A stretch of 64,000 bases of DNA from Sphingomonas profundi. GTDB taxonomy: Bacteria; Pseudomonadota; Alphaproteobacteria; Sphingomonadales; Sphingomonadaceae. The notes under the pieces were generated by a model that ran no database searches, was not told where the DNA came from, and worked only from the letters and a program-made list of their open reading frames with translations. Both the position numbers and the translations under genes were made by a program. The stretch covers positions 1,550,001 to 1,614,000 of the forward strand of contig NZ_CP046535.1 in NCBI RefSeq assembly GCF_009739515.1, read 5' to 3'. This document shows, piece by piece, positions 26,694 to 33,948 of this stretch (the first letter of the stretch is position 1; each line of letters opens with the position of its first letter).

Positions 26694-28226
26694 ATGACCT
26701 CGCCCGTCGTCCATCTCTGGCGGTTGCTGAAGTGGGGACGCACCCTCGCCCGCCACGGCGCGCTGACCGGCATCGAGCGCGATCCGCTGACGCCGCCGCC
26801 GGTCCGCCGCCTCGTGCGCATCGCCCGCATCGGCGCGCGCGTGCCGGCGCAGCCGCGCTATGCCGAGGCGTTCGAATCGATCGGGCCGGCGGCGATCAAG
26901 CTTGGCCAGGCGCTGGCCACCCGCCCCGATCTGGTCGGCGAGGATGCAGCGAACGATCTCTTCCGCCTCCAGGATGCGCTGCCGCCGGTGCCGTTCGGCC
27001 AGATCCGCGCCGCGGTGGAACTCGCCCTTGGCAAGCCGATCGAGGCGATGTTCGCCTCGTTCGACGAGCAGGCGGTCGGCGCCGCCTCCATCGCGCAGGT
27101 GCATCGCGCCGTCACCATCGAGGGGCGCGCGGTGGCGGTGAAGGTGCTGCGCCCCGGCGTGGAGGAGGATTTCGCCCGCGCGCTGGAAACCTATGAGTGG
27201 GCGGCGGCGCAGGTGGAGGCGATGGGCGGCGAGCTCGCCCGGCTGCGGCCGCGCCTGGTGATCGCCACCTTCCGCCAGTGGACCCTGCGCGAGCTGGACC
27301 TGCGGCGCGAGGCCGCTTCCGCCTCCGAACTGGCCGAGGCGATGACGGCGGAGCCCGGCTTCCGCGTGCCCGCGATCGACTGGGGCCGCACCGCCCGCCG
27401 GGTGATGACCCTGGAGTGGATCGACGGCATCAAGCTCTCCAACCGCGCCGCGCTGATCGCCGCCGGCCACGATCCGCGGGCGCTCGCCGCCCGCCTCGTC
27501 CGCGCCTTCCTGCGGCAGGCGATCGCGGAAGGATTCTTCCACGCCGACATGCATCAGGGCAATCTGTTCGCCCTGCCCAACGGCGATCTCGCCGCGATCG
27601 ACTTCGGCATCATGGGCCGGATCGACCGGCGCGCCCGGGTGTGGCTGGCGGAGATCCTTTACGGCCTCATCACCGGCAATTACCGGCGCGTGGCGGAAAT
27701 TCACTTCGAGGCGGGCTATGTGCCGCCGCACCACAACCTCGCCGAGTTCACCACCGCGCTGCGCGCCGTGGGCGAGCCGATCCGCGGGCTGGCGGTGAAG
27801 GACATCTCGATCGGCCAGATGCTGGACGGCCTGTTCGGCATCACCCGCGACTTCGACATGCCGACCCAGCCACACCTGCTGCTGCTCCAGAAGACGATGG
27901 TGATGGTGGAGGGCGTCGCCACCGCGCTCGATCCCGACATCAACATGTGGGACACGGCGAGCCCGTTCGTCCGCGAGTGGCTGCGCTCGGAACTGGGGCC
28001 GGAGGCGGCCATCGCCGACCGCATCATCACCGACATGCGGACGCTGGCGGGCCTGCCCGACCTCGTCCGCCGCATCGAGGCCCGCTTCCCCCCCGAAGGC
28101 GCCGCCCCACCCCCGCCGCCCCTGCGCGAGGTGCAGGTGGTGCGCATCGGCGGCGGCTGGCGCTACGCGGCGGTGGCGCTGGGCGCGGCGATCGCGGGCG
28201 CGCTGGGGATGTGGCTGGCGGGGTGA
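26694..28226 (+). CDS. ubiB: Ubiquinone biosynthesis kinase-like protein UbiB
   Basis: The 510-residue protein belongs to the ABC1/ADCK/UbiB atypical kinase family needed for ubiquinone synthesis. The KxGQ motif is in IKLGQALATRPDLV (near residues 65-78), the Ala-rich nucleotide loop is VGAASIAQVHRA, and the metal and catalytic region is HADMHQGNLF with AIDFGIMGR. The C-terminus ends in a hydrophobic segment (AAVALGAAIAGALGMWLAG) likely to be a membrane anchor. It follows ubiE in the conserved quinone block. Confidence 0.95.
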   Translation: MTSPVVHLWRLLKWGRTLARHGALTGIERDPLTPPPVRRLVRIARIGARVPAQPRYAEAFESIGPAAIKLGQALATRPDLVGEDAANDLFRLQDALPPVPFGQIRAAVELALGKPIEAMFASFDEQAVGAASIAQVHRAVTIEGRAVAVKVLRPGVEEDFARALETYEWAAAQVEAMGGELARLRPRLVIATFRQWTLRELDLRREAASASELAEAMTAEPGFRVPAIDWGRTARRVMTLEWIDGIKLSNRAALIAAGHDPRALAARLVRAFLRQAIAEGFFHADMHQGNLFALPNGDLAAIDFGIMGRIDRRARVWLAEILYGLITGNYRRVAEIHFEAGYVPPHHNLAEFTTALRAVGEPIRGLAVKDISIGQMLDGLFGITRDFDMPTQPHLLLLQKTMVMVEGVATALDPDINMWDTASPFVREWLRSELGPEAAIADRIITDMRTLAGLPDLVRRIEARFPPEGAAPPPPPLREVQVVRIGGGWRYAAVALGAAIAGALGMWLAG

Positions 28227-28278
28227 GGGTGCAAAAAGGTGAGGTGGTAGGCTCCGGTGGACAGCTGCGCTTCCTTTC

Positions 28279-28308
28279 CGTCACCCCGGCCTTGTGCCGG
28301 GGCCTACC
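28279..28308. repeat. Family D REP-like hairpin, left copy
   Basis: This 30-bp sequence contains the perfect hairpin CCCCGGC-CTTGT-GCCGGGG. Its reverse complement, with one mismatch, occurs at 28653-28682, so the two copies flank the GIY-YIG gene in opposite orientation. The element begins 52 bases after the ubiB stop and could also act in transcript termination or stability. Confidence 0.88.
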
Positions 28309-28326
28309 TGACGGCATCCGCTGGCA

Positions 28327-28680
28327 GTGAACGACGAGCGGAGCCCCTGCGTCTATATTCTGGCAAGCGGCTATAATGGTACGCTCTATGTGGGTGTTAC
28401 GTCTGATCTCGTCCGGCGTGTCGTCCAGCATCGTGTCGGCGCGTTTAGTGGTTTTACCGCGGTGCATGGCATCCGCCGCCTCGTCTATTTCGAGATGATC
28501 GCGACGATGGATGGCGCGATCGCGCGCGAAAAGCAGCTCAAGCGCTACCGGCGTGACTGGAAGCGCAATCTGATCGAACGCGAGAACCCGGCGTGGAACG
28601 ATCTCGGACAGCAGATCGGACTGGAACCGCTAAATCTGTCAGCAAGCCGGGCGGTGGGCCCCGGCACAAGGCCGGGGTGA
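28327..28680 (+). CDS. GIY-YIG nuclease domain protein between inverted repeats
   Basis: The protein has 117 residues from a GTG start. It is a stand-alone GIY-YIG domain of the small UPF0213/YhbQ-like type: VYIL stands for GIY, TLYVGVT for YIG, followed by the catalytic Arg region DLVRRVVQH and the Glu in VYFEMIATMDGAIAREKQLK. Such nucleases cut DNA with one metal ion; small free-standing members have mostly unknown roles. The last residues (RAVGPGTRPG) are encoded by the right-hand family D repeat. It interrupts the usual ubiB-coaBC neighbourhood together with other small genes. Confidence 0.88.
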   Translation: MNDERSPCVYILASGYNGTLYVGVTSDLVRRVVQHRVGAFSGFTAVHGIRRLVYFEMIATMDGAIAREKQLKRYRRDWKRNLIERENPAWNDLGQQIGLEPLNLSASRAVGPGTRPG

Positions 28681-28682
28681 CG
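28653..28682. repeat. Family D REP-like hairpin, right copy
   Basis: This is the inverted partner of 28279-28308, with 29 of 30 bases complementary. It overlaps the 3' end of the GIY-YIG reading frame, whose TGA stop lies inside the repeat. The internal 7-bp stem GCCCCGG-type hairpin is preserved. Confidence 0.88.
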
Positions 28683-28727
28683 CTGATCTGAGATTGCAAG
28701 TACGCGTTAACGGAAGGCGCCTCGCCA

Positions 28728-28934
28728 CTACTCCGCCGCCTCGCTTCGCCCGGCGGCCTTCTCGGCCGCCAGCGTGTCGCGCATGGCGTCACTGCGGATC
28801 AGGCGGTCGGCCATGGAGCGCCAGGCCGCTTCGGAGCGCAGGCTGCGCTCGCGGACATTGTCCAGTTTCGCCGCCTCGGCCTCGCGCGCGCATTCGTCGG
28901 CGCGGGCCAGATAGAAGTCGCTGGATACGGACAT
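28728..28934 (-). CDS. Small conserved-type hypothetical protein
   Basis: A 68-residue acidic, helical protein (SSDFYLARADECAREAEAAKLDNVRERSLRSEAAWRSMADRL). I recognise the pattern as a small protein common in sphingomonads but know no function. The stop is close to the family D repeat, and the start is 50 bases downstream of the small gene ending at 28985. No membrane segment or Cys pair that would bind metal is seen. Confidence 0.7.
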   Translation of the reverse strand: MSVSSDFYLARADECAREAEAAKLDNVRERSLRSEAAWRSMADRLIRSDAMRDTLAAEKAAGRSEAAE

Positions 28935-28984
28935 GGCGTGCTCCGATGCGGTCGAGGGTGCGGCCGCGATGGCCGCGGGCGGGA

Positions 28985-29116
28985 TCAGCCGAGGATCTCG
29001 GCCACCATCCGGCGATAGTCGGTGCGCGACAGGGCCGGCGGGCTGGCCGGACGCGGCCGGCGGTCAGAACGGGAAACGGGATAGGTCTTTACGCTAGTGT
29101 CTATAGTAGTGAGCAT
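28985..29116 (-). CDS. Small hypothetical protein, 43 aa
   Basis: I prefer the ATG at 29116 (MLTTIDTSVKTYPVSR), preceded by AAAGGACAAC, over the longer frame from 29203, which would overlap infA. The peptide is basic in the middle and ends SRTDYRRMVAEILG. It follows infA by 34 bases and may share its transcript. Function unknown and the call is tentative. Confidence 0.5.
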   Translation of the reverse strand: MLTTIDTSVKTYPVSRSDRRPRPASPPALSRTDYRRMVAEILG

Positions 29117-29150
29117 GTTGTCCTTTGGCGCGCGGAAGTCGCGCGATGGG

Positions 29151-29411
29151 TTAGCGGCGGAAGGTGCGGCGCTGGCTGGGGCCGACGCCGGGCGTCCGCT
29201 CACGGAAGATGATCCGGCCCTTGGTCAGATCATAGGGGGTCATCTCGACCTGCACCTTGTCGCCCACGACCGAGCGGATGCGGTTTCGCCGCATCCGTCC
29301 GGCCGTATAGGCGATGATCGCGTGATCGTTCTCCAGGCGCACGCGGAAGCGTCCGTCGGGAAGGATCTCGTCGATCTGGCCGTCGAAGGTGAGGAGTTCC
29401 TCCTTCGCCAA
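29151..29411 (-). CDS. infA: Translation initiation factor IF-1
   Basis: The protein starts at a TTG at 29411, giving (M)[19 protein letters not shown], in register with normal IF-1 (MAKEE). The S1/OB fold is complete through [20 protein letters not shown] and [14 protein letters not shown]. It has 86 residues, about 14 more than the common length, with a tail [16 protein letters not shown]-1 binds the ribosomal A site during initiation. The start is four bases after the csp stop, so translation is probably coupled to csp. Confidence 0.93.
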   Translation of the reverse strand: MAKEELLTFDGQIDEILPDGRFRVRLENDHAIIAYTAGRMRRNRIRSVVGDKVQVEMTPYDLTKGRIIFRERTPGVGPSQRRTFRR

Positions 29412-29415
29412 GCGA

Positions 29416-29622
29416 TCAGGCCGGCTGGAGGTTGACGGCGGACTGCTTGCCGCGACGATCCGTCTCAAGCTCGAAGCTGACGCGCTGGTCCTTGTCCAGC
29501 GTCGCCATGCCGGCGCGCTCGACGGCGGAGATGTGGACGAAGCTGTCGCCCGTGCCGTCCTCGTTGGCGATGAAGCCATAGCCCTTGTCGCTGTTGAAGA
29601 ATTTGACTGTGCCTGTCGGCAT
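29416..29622 (-). CDS. Cold shock domain protein
   Basis: This 68-residue CspA-type protein binds single-stranded RNA and DNA. RNP1 is KGYGFIAN and RNP2 is SFVHIS, both intact. The leader is long: a promoter at 29746-29773 places transcription about 115 bases upstream, as with cspA genes whose 5' leaders are cold-responsive. infA follows after four bases. Confidence 0.94.
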   Translation of the reverse strand: MPTGTVKFFNSDKGYGFIANEDGTGDSFVHISAVERAGMATLDKDQRVSFELETDRRGKQSAVNLQPA

Positions 29623-29745
29623 GATGATTTTCCTTTCACGGAAATGGTTCCCGCAAGGCAGGCGCCCGGCGGAGCATGGAAGCGTGAAAGGGAAGGATCA
29701 GCGCGCGACCGCGAGACATTCCGTCGCAGCGACGTCAGCAGTTTC

Positions 29746-29773
29746 AACATAGGGAGCGTGCCGGAATAGTCAA
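29746..29773 (-). promoter_or_regulatory. Sigma-70-type promoter for csp-infA
   Basis: On the minus strand TTGACT (complement of 29768-29773) and TATGTT (complement of 29746-29751) are separated by 16 bases. This is close to the housekeeping consensus and is one of the clearest promoters in the window. It would give a leader of about 115 bases before the csp ATG at 29622. Confidence 0.65.
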
Positions 29774-29818
29774 TGCGCGATCCGCGATATTGGCCGCGCG
29801 CCGGCCGGCACGGCCGCT

Positions 29819-30709
29819 TTACCAGAGCACCCCCTTCACCACCGCCAGCGGCGCGGGCGCGGGATCGCCGATCGCCTCCAGCAGGTCGATCTCGATCGTG
29901 CGGCACATCGCCGTCAGCGGCACGTCGTGCACCGTGCCGGCGAACGGATCGACGAGATCGTCGCCGATCTGGAGGATGGCGAGGAACATCAGCCCCGCCA
30001 CCGTCGAGCCGATCGGCGTCGCCCAGCCCAGCGTCTCGACCAGCCCGATCGGCAGCAGCACGCAGAACAGGCGGGCGAACAGAGCGGGGAAGAAGCGGTA
30101 CTGGTAGGGCAGCGGCGTGTTCTTCAGCCGCTCCATGCCGCCCTGGGCGTTGGCGATGTCGATCAGCACGCTCTCCAGGCGGGATTGCTGGATCGTGTCG
30201 ATGCGGCCGGCGCGCTGCGCCTCGGCGATGCGCCGCGCCGTTCCGTCGAGCAGGCCGTTGGCCGGGTTGCGCCGGCCGAGCCCCTCCTCCGCCTCCGGCG
30301 GCGAGAGGAAGCGCAGCACCTCGGGCGCGGGATCCTCGCGGCGCAGCTGGCAGCGCAGCCCGTGGACATAGGCGATCTGGCGCAGCGCGATCGTCCGCTT
30401 CAGGTCGCGCGCTTCCGCCGCGTCGGGATCGATGAAGGCGTTGGCGCCACGCACCAGGCTGCGCGAGGCGTTGATCATCGCGCCCCACAGCACCCGCCCC
30501 TCCCACCAGCGCTGATAGACGGAGTTGACCCGGAAGCCGAGGAACAGCGCCACCGCCGAGCCGAACAGGGTGAGCGGCAGCGAGGGCGCGCGGAACGGCA
30601 GCGCGTAATAGGATACGGTGACGATCACGTCCCACACGAACAAGGCGAGCAGCGGCGTGTGCACCTCTCGGATGATGCGGCCCATGCTCGGAATGTTAGG
30701 AATGATCAC
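29819..30709 (-). CDS. Bestrophin family (YneE-like) membrane protein
   Basis: I start this 296-residue protein at the GTG at 30709, preceded by AGGGGACAGGC. The pattern fits bacterial bestrophins: [52 protein letters not shown], and the C-terminal [33 protein letters not shown]. Homologues form pentameric ion channels in the inner membrane. The transported ion is not known for this one. It is divergent from coaBC across 69 bases. Confidence 0.92.
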   Translation of the reverse strand: MIIPNIPSMGRIIREVHTPLLALFVWDVIVTVSYYALPFRAPSLPLTLFGSAVALFLGFRVNSVYQRWWEGRVLWGAMINASRSLVRGANAFIDPDAAEARDLKRTIALRQIAYVHGLRCQLRREDPAPEVLRFLSPPEAEEGLGRRNPANGLLDGTARRIAEAQRAGRIDTIQQSRLESVLIDIANAQGGMERLKNTPLPYQYRFFPALFARLFCVLLPIGLVETLGWATPIGSTVAGLMFLAILQIGDDLVDPFAGTVHDVPLTAMCRTIEIDLLEAIGDPAPAPLAVVKGVLW

Positions 30710-30778
30710 GCCTGTCCCCTTTCGCGCTGGGCATACTCCCGCGCCGCCGGTTTGTTGCATCCGCGCCAATGCTTCGCC

Positions 30779-32080
30779 ATGACGGCGGGTATGCAGGGCG
30801 CGCGCATCCTTCTGATCGTCGGCGGCGGGATCGCGGCCTACAAGGCGTGCGAGTTGATCCGCCTGATCCGCAAGGCGGGCGCCACCGTGCGCTGCGTGCT
30901 GACGGCGGGCGGCGCCCACTTCGTCACGCCGATGACGCTGGCCGCCCTGTCCGAGCAGCCGGTCCACACCAGCCTGTGGGATCTGAAGGACGAGGCGGAG
31001 ATGGGTCATATCCAGCTCAGCCGTCAGGCCGATCTGGTCGTCGTCTGCCCGGCGACGGCGGATCTGCTGGCGCGGATGGCGGCCGGCATCGCCGACGATC
31101 TCGCCACCACCCTGCTGCTCGCCACCGACAAGCCGGTGCTGGCGGCGCCGGCGATGAACGTGCGGATGTGGCGCCACGCCGCCACCCGCCGCAACGTGGC
31201 GGCCCTGCGCGGCGACGGCGTGACGGTGCTGGAGCCGGACGAGGGCGCGATGGCGTGCGGCGAATACGGCCCCGGCCGCCTGCCGCAGCCCGAGGCGATC
31301 ATGGCCGCCATCGCCGAGGCTCTGGCACGCCTGTCGCCTTCCACCTCTCCTCCCACCCCTTCCCCCACCCCGAGCGAAGTCGAGGGGCGCCTCCCCCCCG
31401 CCCCGAGCGAAGTCGAGGGGCGCCTCCCTCTCGCCGGCCGCCACATCCTCGTCACCGCCGGGCCGACGCATGAGCCGATCGATCCGGTGCGCTACATCGC
31501 CAACCGATCGTCCGGCCGGCAGGGCTTCGCGATCGCGGCGGCGCTGGCGGCGCTCGGCGCCCGCGTGTCCCTCGTCGCCGGGCCGGTGGCGCTGCCCACG
31601 CCGCCGGGCGTCGCCCGCATCGACGTGGAGACGGCGCGCGAGATGGCGGCGGCGGTGGCGGCGGCCCTGCCGGCCGACGCGGCGGTGATGGTCGCCGCCG
31701 TCGCCGACTGGCGGGTGGCCGACGTGGGCGAGCGCAAGCTGAAGAAGACGGGCGACGGCGCGCCGCCCCCGCTCGCGCTGGTCGAGAATCCGGACATCCT
31801 CGCCGGTCTCGCCCGCGATCCGCGCCGGCCGCCGCTGCTGATCGGCTTCGCCGCCGAAACGCACGATGTGGTGCCGCATGCCATCGCCAAGCGGGCGCGC
31901 AAGGGCGCCGACTGGATCGTCGCCAACGATGTCTCGGGCGACGTGATGGGCGGGGCCGCCAACACCGTCCACATCGTCACCGCCGACGGGGTGGAAAGCT
32001 GGGAGGAGCTGCCGAAGGAGCAGGTGGCGACCCGGCTGGCCGATCGCATCGCCGCTGCGATCGGCCGGACGCGCGCCTGA
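30779..32080 (+). CDS. coaBC: Bifunctional CoaBC with in-frame repeat insertion
   Basis: The 433-residue enzyme makes 4'-phosphopantetheine from phosphopantothenate and cysteine with CTP in coenzyme A synthesis. The N-terminal flavin decarboxylase (CoaC) shows GGGIAAYKACELIR, PAMNVRMW and the catalytic Cys in ACGEYGPGRLP. The C-terminal synthetase (CoaB) starts ILVTAGPTHEPIDPVRYIANRSSG and has the KLKK and VANDVSG motifs. The linker near residues 190-222 is abnormal: it contains two copies of PSEVEGRLP encoded by family C repeats. ATG at 30791 is an alternative start. Confidence 0.95.
   Translation: MTAGMQGARILLIVGGGIAAYKACELIRLIRKAGATVRCVLTAGGAHFVTPMTLAALSEQPVHTSLWDLKDEAEMGHIQLSRQADLVVVCPATADLLARMAAGIADDLATTLLLATDKPVLAAPAMNVRMWRHAATRRNVAALRGDGVTVLEPDEGAMACGEYGPGRLPQPEAIMAAIAEALARLSPSTSPPTPSPTPSEVEGRLPPAPSEVEGRLPLAGRHILVTAGPTHEPIDPVRYIANRSSGRQGFAIAAALAALGARVSLVAGPVALPTPPGVARIDVETAREMAAAVAAALPADAAVMVAAVADWRVADVGERKLKKTGDGAPPPLALVENPDILAGLARDPRRPPLLIGFAAETHDVVPHAIAKRARKGADWIVANDVSGDVMGGAANTVHIVTADGVESWEELPKEQVATRLADRIAAAIGRTRA
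31368..31428. repeat. Two family C repeats inside coaBC
   Basis: Identical 28-bp units (CCCCGAGCGAAGTCGAGGGG followed by CGCCTCCC) occupy 31368-31395 and 31401-31428. The spacing of 33 bases keeps the reading frame. The same core occurs outside genes at 43155-43174, in reverse at 43281-43331, and at 48975-48998. The core is a short hairpin (CCCCGA/TCGAGGGG type). Confidence 0.9.
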
Positions 32081-32100
32081 CGCCCGCGTTTCACGACGGC

Positions 32101-32125
32101 GGAGCCGATCGCGAGGCGGGGCGTT
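32101..32125 (+). promoter_or_regulatory. Possible EcfG-type promoter before the 53-aa gene
   Basis: GGAGC (32101-32105), a 16-base spacer and CGTT (32122-32125) match the EcfG consensus GGAAC-N16/17-CGTT with one deviation. The site is 44 bases before the ATG at 32169, a suitable distance. Chance occurrence cannot be excluded. Confidence 0.35.
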
Positions 32126-32168
32126 CGTCGGCGGTCAGGACCATCGTCCTTAACCGAGGAACCCGATC

Positions 32169-32330
32169 ATGAACGCCACCACGACGACCCCGAAGCCGCT
32201 CGGCAAGAGCATGGCCAAGCATGCCGCGATCGGCGCCGTCATCGCCATCCCCGTGCCGTTCGTCGGCCCGGTGATCGGCGCGATCGCCGGCGCCGGCTAC
32301 GCCTATTACAAGGCGAAGAAGGCCGGCTGA
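32169..32330 (+). CDS. 53-aa glycine-rich membrane peptide
   Basis: The peptide (MNATTTTPKPLGKSMAKHAA then a hydrophobic stretch of about 25 residues and the tail YYKAKKAG) is too short for usual gene lists but has a GAGG ribosome binding site. The hydrophobic part, AIGAVIAIPVPFVGPVIGAIAGAG, is Gly/Ala spaced like a glycine zipper and carries two Pro residues, so it may form a hairpin in the membrane. It ends eight bases before the convergent secreted-protein gene. Function unknown. Confidence 0.65.
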   Translation: MNATTTTPKPLGKSMAKHAAIGAVIAIPVPFVGPVIGAIAGAGYAYYKAKKAG

Positions 32331-32337
32331 GCGCGCC

Positions 32338-32955
32338 TCAGCCGGGCAGCAGCGGGCGGGTGCCGAGCAGGGTCAGCGCGTCGGTCTTGGGATCGAGCGC
32401 GTAGCACGCCTCGCCCGCCGCGCCCGACAGGAAGCACAGGATCGGCTGGCCCCATTTCCGCAGTTCGGCGTAATGCGTGCGGCTGATCAGCGGCTCGGGA
32501 TGGAACAGGCGGGTGCCCTCCGCCGGCTCGTCCCTGCCCGCCTCCCAGCCCGGCAGGTCGCGCATAGTGCGGCCCGGCGGCTGGGCGATCCAGCGGCGCA
32601 GGGCGGCCGTCATCGCCGCCGGGGTCGTCGCCTCACCGAAGATCATCGGCAGATCGGCGGCGGCGGACGCCACCGTCAGCAGCACCGCGCCAGCCGGCCC
32701 GCGCACCGTGAGGGTGACGTTGGCGGCGGCGCACGAACTGCCGGAGGCGACCGCGCCGATGCGGTAGGTGCGCCCGCCCGCAACCGTCAGCGGCAGCATC
32801 GCCATGGCTGCGCAGCCGGTGGCCGCCGGCTCGCCGGGCTCCGCCGGCCGAGCGACCGCGACCTGCGCCGAGAGCATGAGCATGCCGAGACACCCCGCCA
32901 GCCTGCCGGCCGATGCCGCTATGCGCCCGGCACCATAGCGATGCGCCCGCCTCAT
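32338..32955 (-). CDS. Secreted hypothetical protein, 205 aa
   Basis: A signal peptide with an extended basic start (MRRAHRYGAGRIAASAGRLAGC, then LGMLMLSAQVAVA) precedes a mature domain with Cys residues in TGCAAM, SSCAAANV, PILCF and EACYALD that could form disulfides. No family is recognised. The start overlaps the stop of the DUF4169 gene upstream, so the two are co-translated. It is probably periplasmic. Confidence 0.7.
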   Translation of the reverse strand: MRRAHRYGAGRIAASAGRLAGCLGMLMLSAQVAVARPAEPGEPAATGCAAMAMLPLTVAGGRTYRIGAVASGSSCAAANVTLTVRGPAGAVLLTVASAAADLPMIFGEATTPAAMTAALRRWIAQPPGRTMRDLPGWEAGRDEPAEGTRLFHPEPLISRTHYAELRKWGQPILCFLSGAAGEACYALDPKTDALTLLGTRPLLPG

Positions 32956-33149
32956 GGCGTGCCGCCCTCATCCTCGCGGGCGATCGCCGCGCCGTCGAGC
33001 AGCGCCGCCTGTCGCCGCCGCTCGATCTCCGCCGCCGTCCGCTCCGCCTTCGTCCGTCCGTGCAGGGCGCGGTTGGCGGCCGCCGTGTCGACTGCCCGAT
33101 CACGCGCGCGGGCCTTGCGCGCGCGGCGCAGGTTGATGATTTCACCCAT
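32952..33149 (-). CDS. DUF4169 family protein
   Basis: The 65-residue basic protein begins MGEIINLRRARKARARD and continues with Ala/Glu/Arg-rich helix (NRALHGRTKAERTAAEIERRR), the pattern of DUF4169, a small alphaproteobacterial family of unknown function. I chose the ATG at 33149, since upstream sequence to 33203 does not belong to the family. Its stop overlaps the start of the secreted-protein gene as ATGA. Confidence 0.85.
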   Translation of the reverse strand: MGEIINLRRARKARARDRAVDTAAANRALHGRTKAERTAAEIERRRQAALLDGAAIAREDEGGTP

Positions 33150-33273
33150 GTTCCGATCCTGATCCCCGCCGCGCCGATTGTCGATGGGGCGCGTGCGGGG
33201 CACGTCGCACGGCCGCCACGTCGGATCGATTCACCGCTCGCCTCGCCCGCCGCGACGCGTTAGGCGGGCGGGA

Positions 33274-33948
33274 ATGAGCGACGCCGCCCTCGTGTCCTGG
33301 ATCACCGCCGCGCTCGGCCGCGCTCCGGGCGACGCCGCGCTCTACCGCCGCGCGCTCACCCACGGCAGCCACGGCGGCGACACCTATGAGCGGCTGGAGT
33401 TTCTCGGCGATCGCGTTCTCGGCTTGGTCGCCGCCGCGTGGCTGTACGAACGCTTCCCGGACGAGCCGGAAGGCGCCCTCTCCCGCCGGATCAACGCGAT
33501 CGTCAGCCGGGAGACGTGCGCCGAAGTGGGCCGGGCGATCGGCGTGCCGGCCCATCTGCGGCTCGGCAAGCAGGCGCGCGACGATGGCGCCGTCGACAGC
33601 GACAATGTCGTCGGCGACGTGGTGGAGGCGCTGATCGGCGCCCTCTTCCTGGAAGGCGGCCTCGCCGCCGCCACCGCGTTCGTGCGGACGAACTGGTCCG
33701 GTCGCGTCGAGGCACAGGCGCAGGCGCCGCGCCATCCGAAATCGGCATTGCAGGAGTGGGCCGCCGCCCACCGCTGCCGCGCGCCGGTATATACGCTGGA
33801 CGCGCGGACCGGCGCGCATCATGCGCCGCGCTTCACCGTCTCGGTCGCGCTGCCCGGCCGGGCGGACGCGGTCGCAACCGCCGAGGGCTCCTCGAAACAG
33901 GAGGCCGAGACCGCCGCCGCACGGGCGCTGCTGGAGAAACTGTCTTGA
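33274..33948 (+). CDS. rnc: Ribonuclease III
   Basis: This 224-residue endonuclease cuts double-stranded RNA in rRNA and mRNA processing. The signature ERLEFLGDRVLGL holds the first acidic metal ligands, and DVVEALIGALFLEGG holds the second. The C-terminal dsRNA-binding domain runs from HPKSALQEWAAAH to KQEAETAAARALLEKL. The ATG at 33274 follows GGCGGGCGGGA. It overlaps era through TTGA, giving the common rnc-era pair. lepB is not next to it here. Confidence 0.96.
   Translation: MSDAALVSWITAALGRAPGDAALYRRALTHGSHGGDTYERLEFLGDRVLGLVAAAWLYERFPDEPEGALSRRINAIVSRETCAEVGRAIGVPAHLRLGKQARDDGAVDSDNVVGDVVEALIGALFLEGGLAAATAFVRTNWSGRVEAQAQAPRHPKSALQEWAAAHRCRAPVYTLDARTGAHHAPRFTVSVALPGRADAVATAEGSSKQEAETAAARALLEKLS

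Noticed and set aside
28985-29203. A 72-aa form of the small gene after infA
   Set aside because: The extra N-terminal part overlaps the infA 3' end; the ATG at 29116 has its own ribosome binding site.
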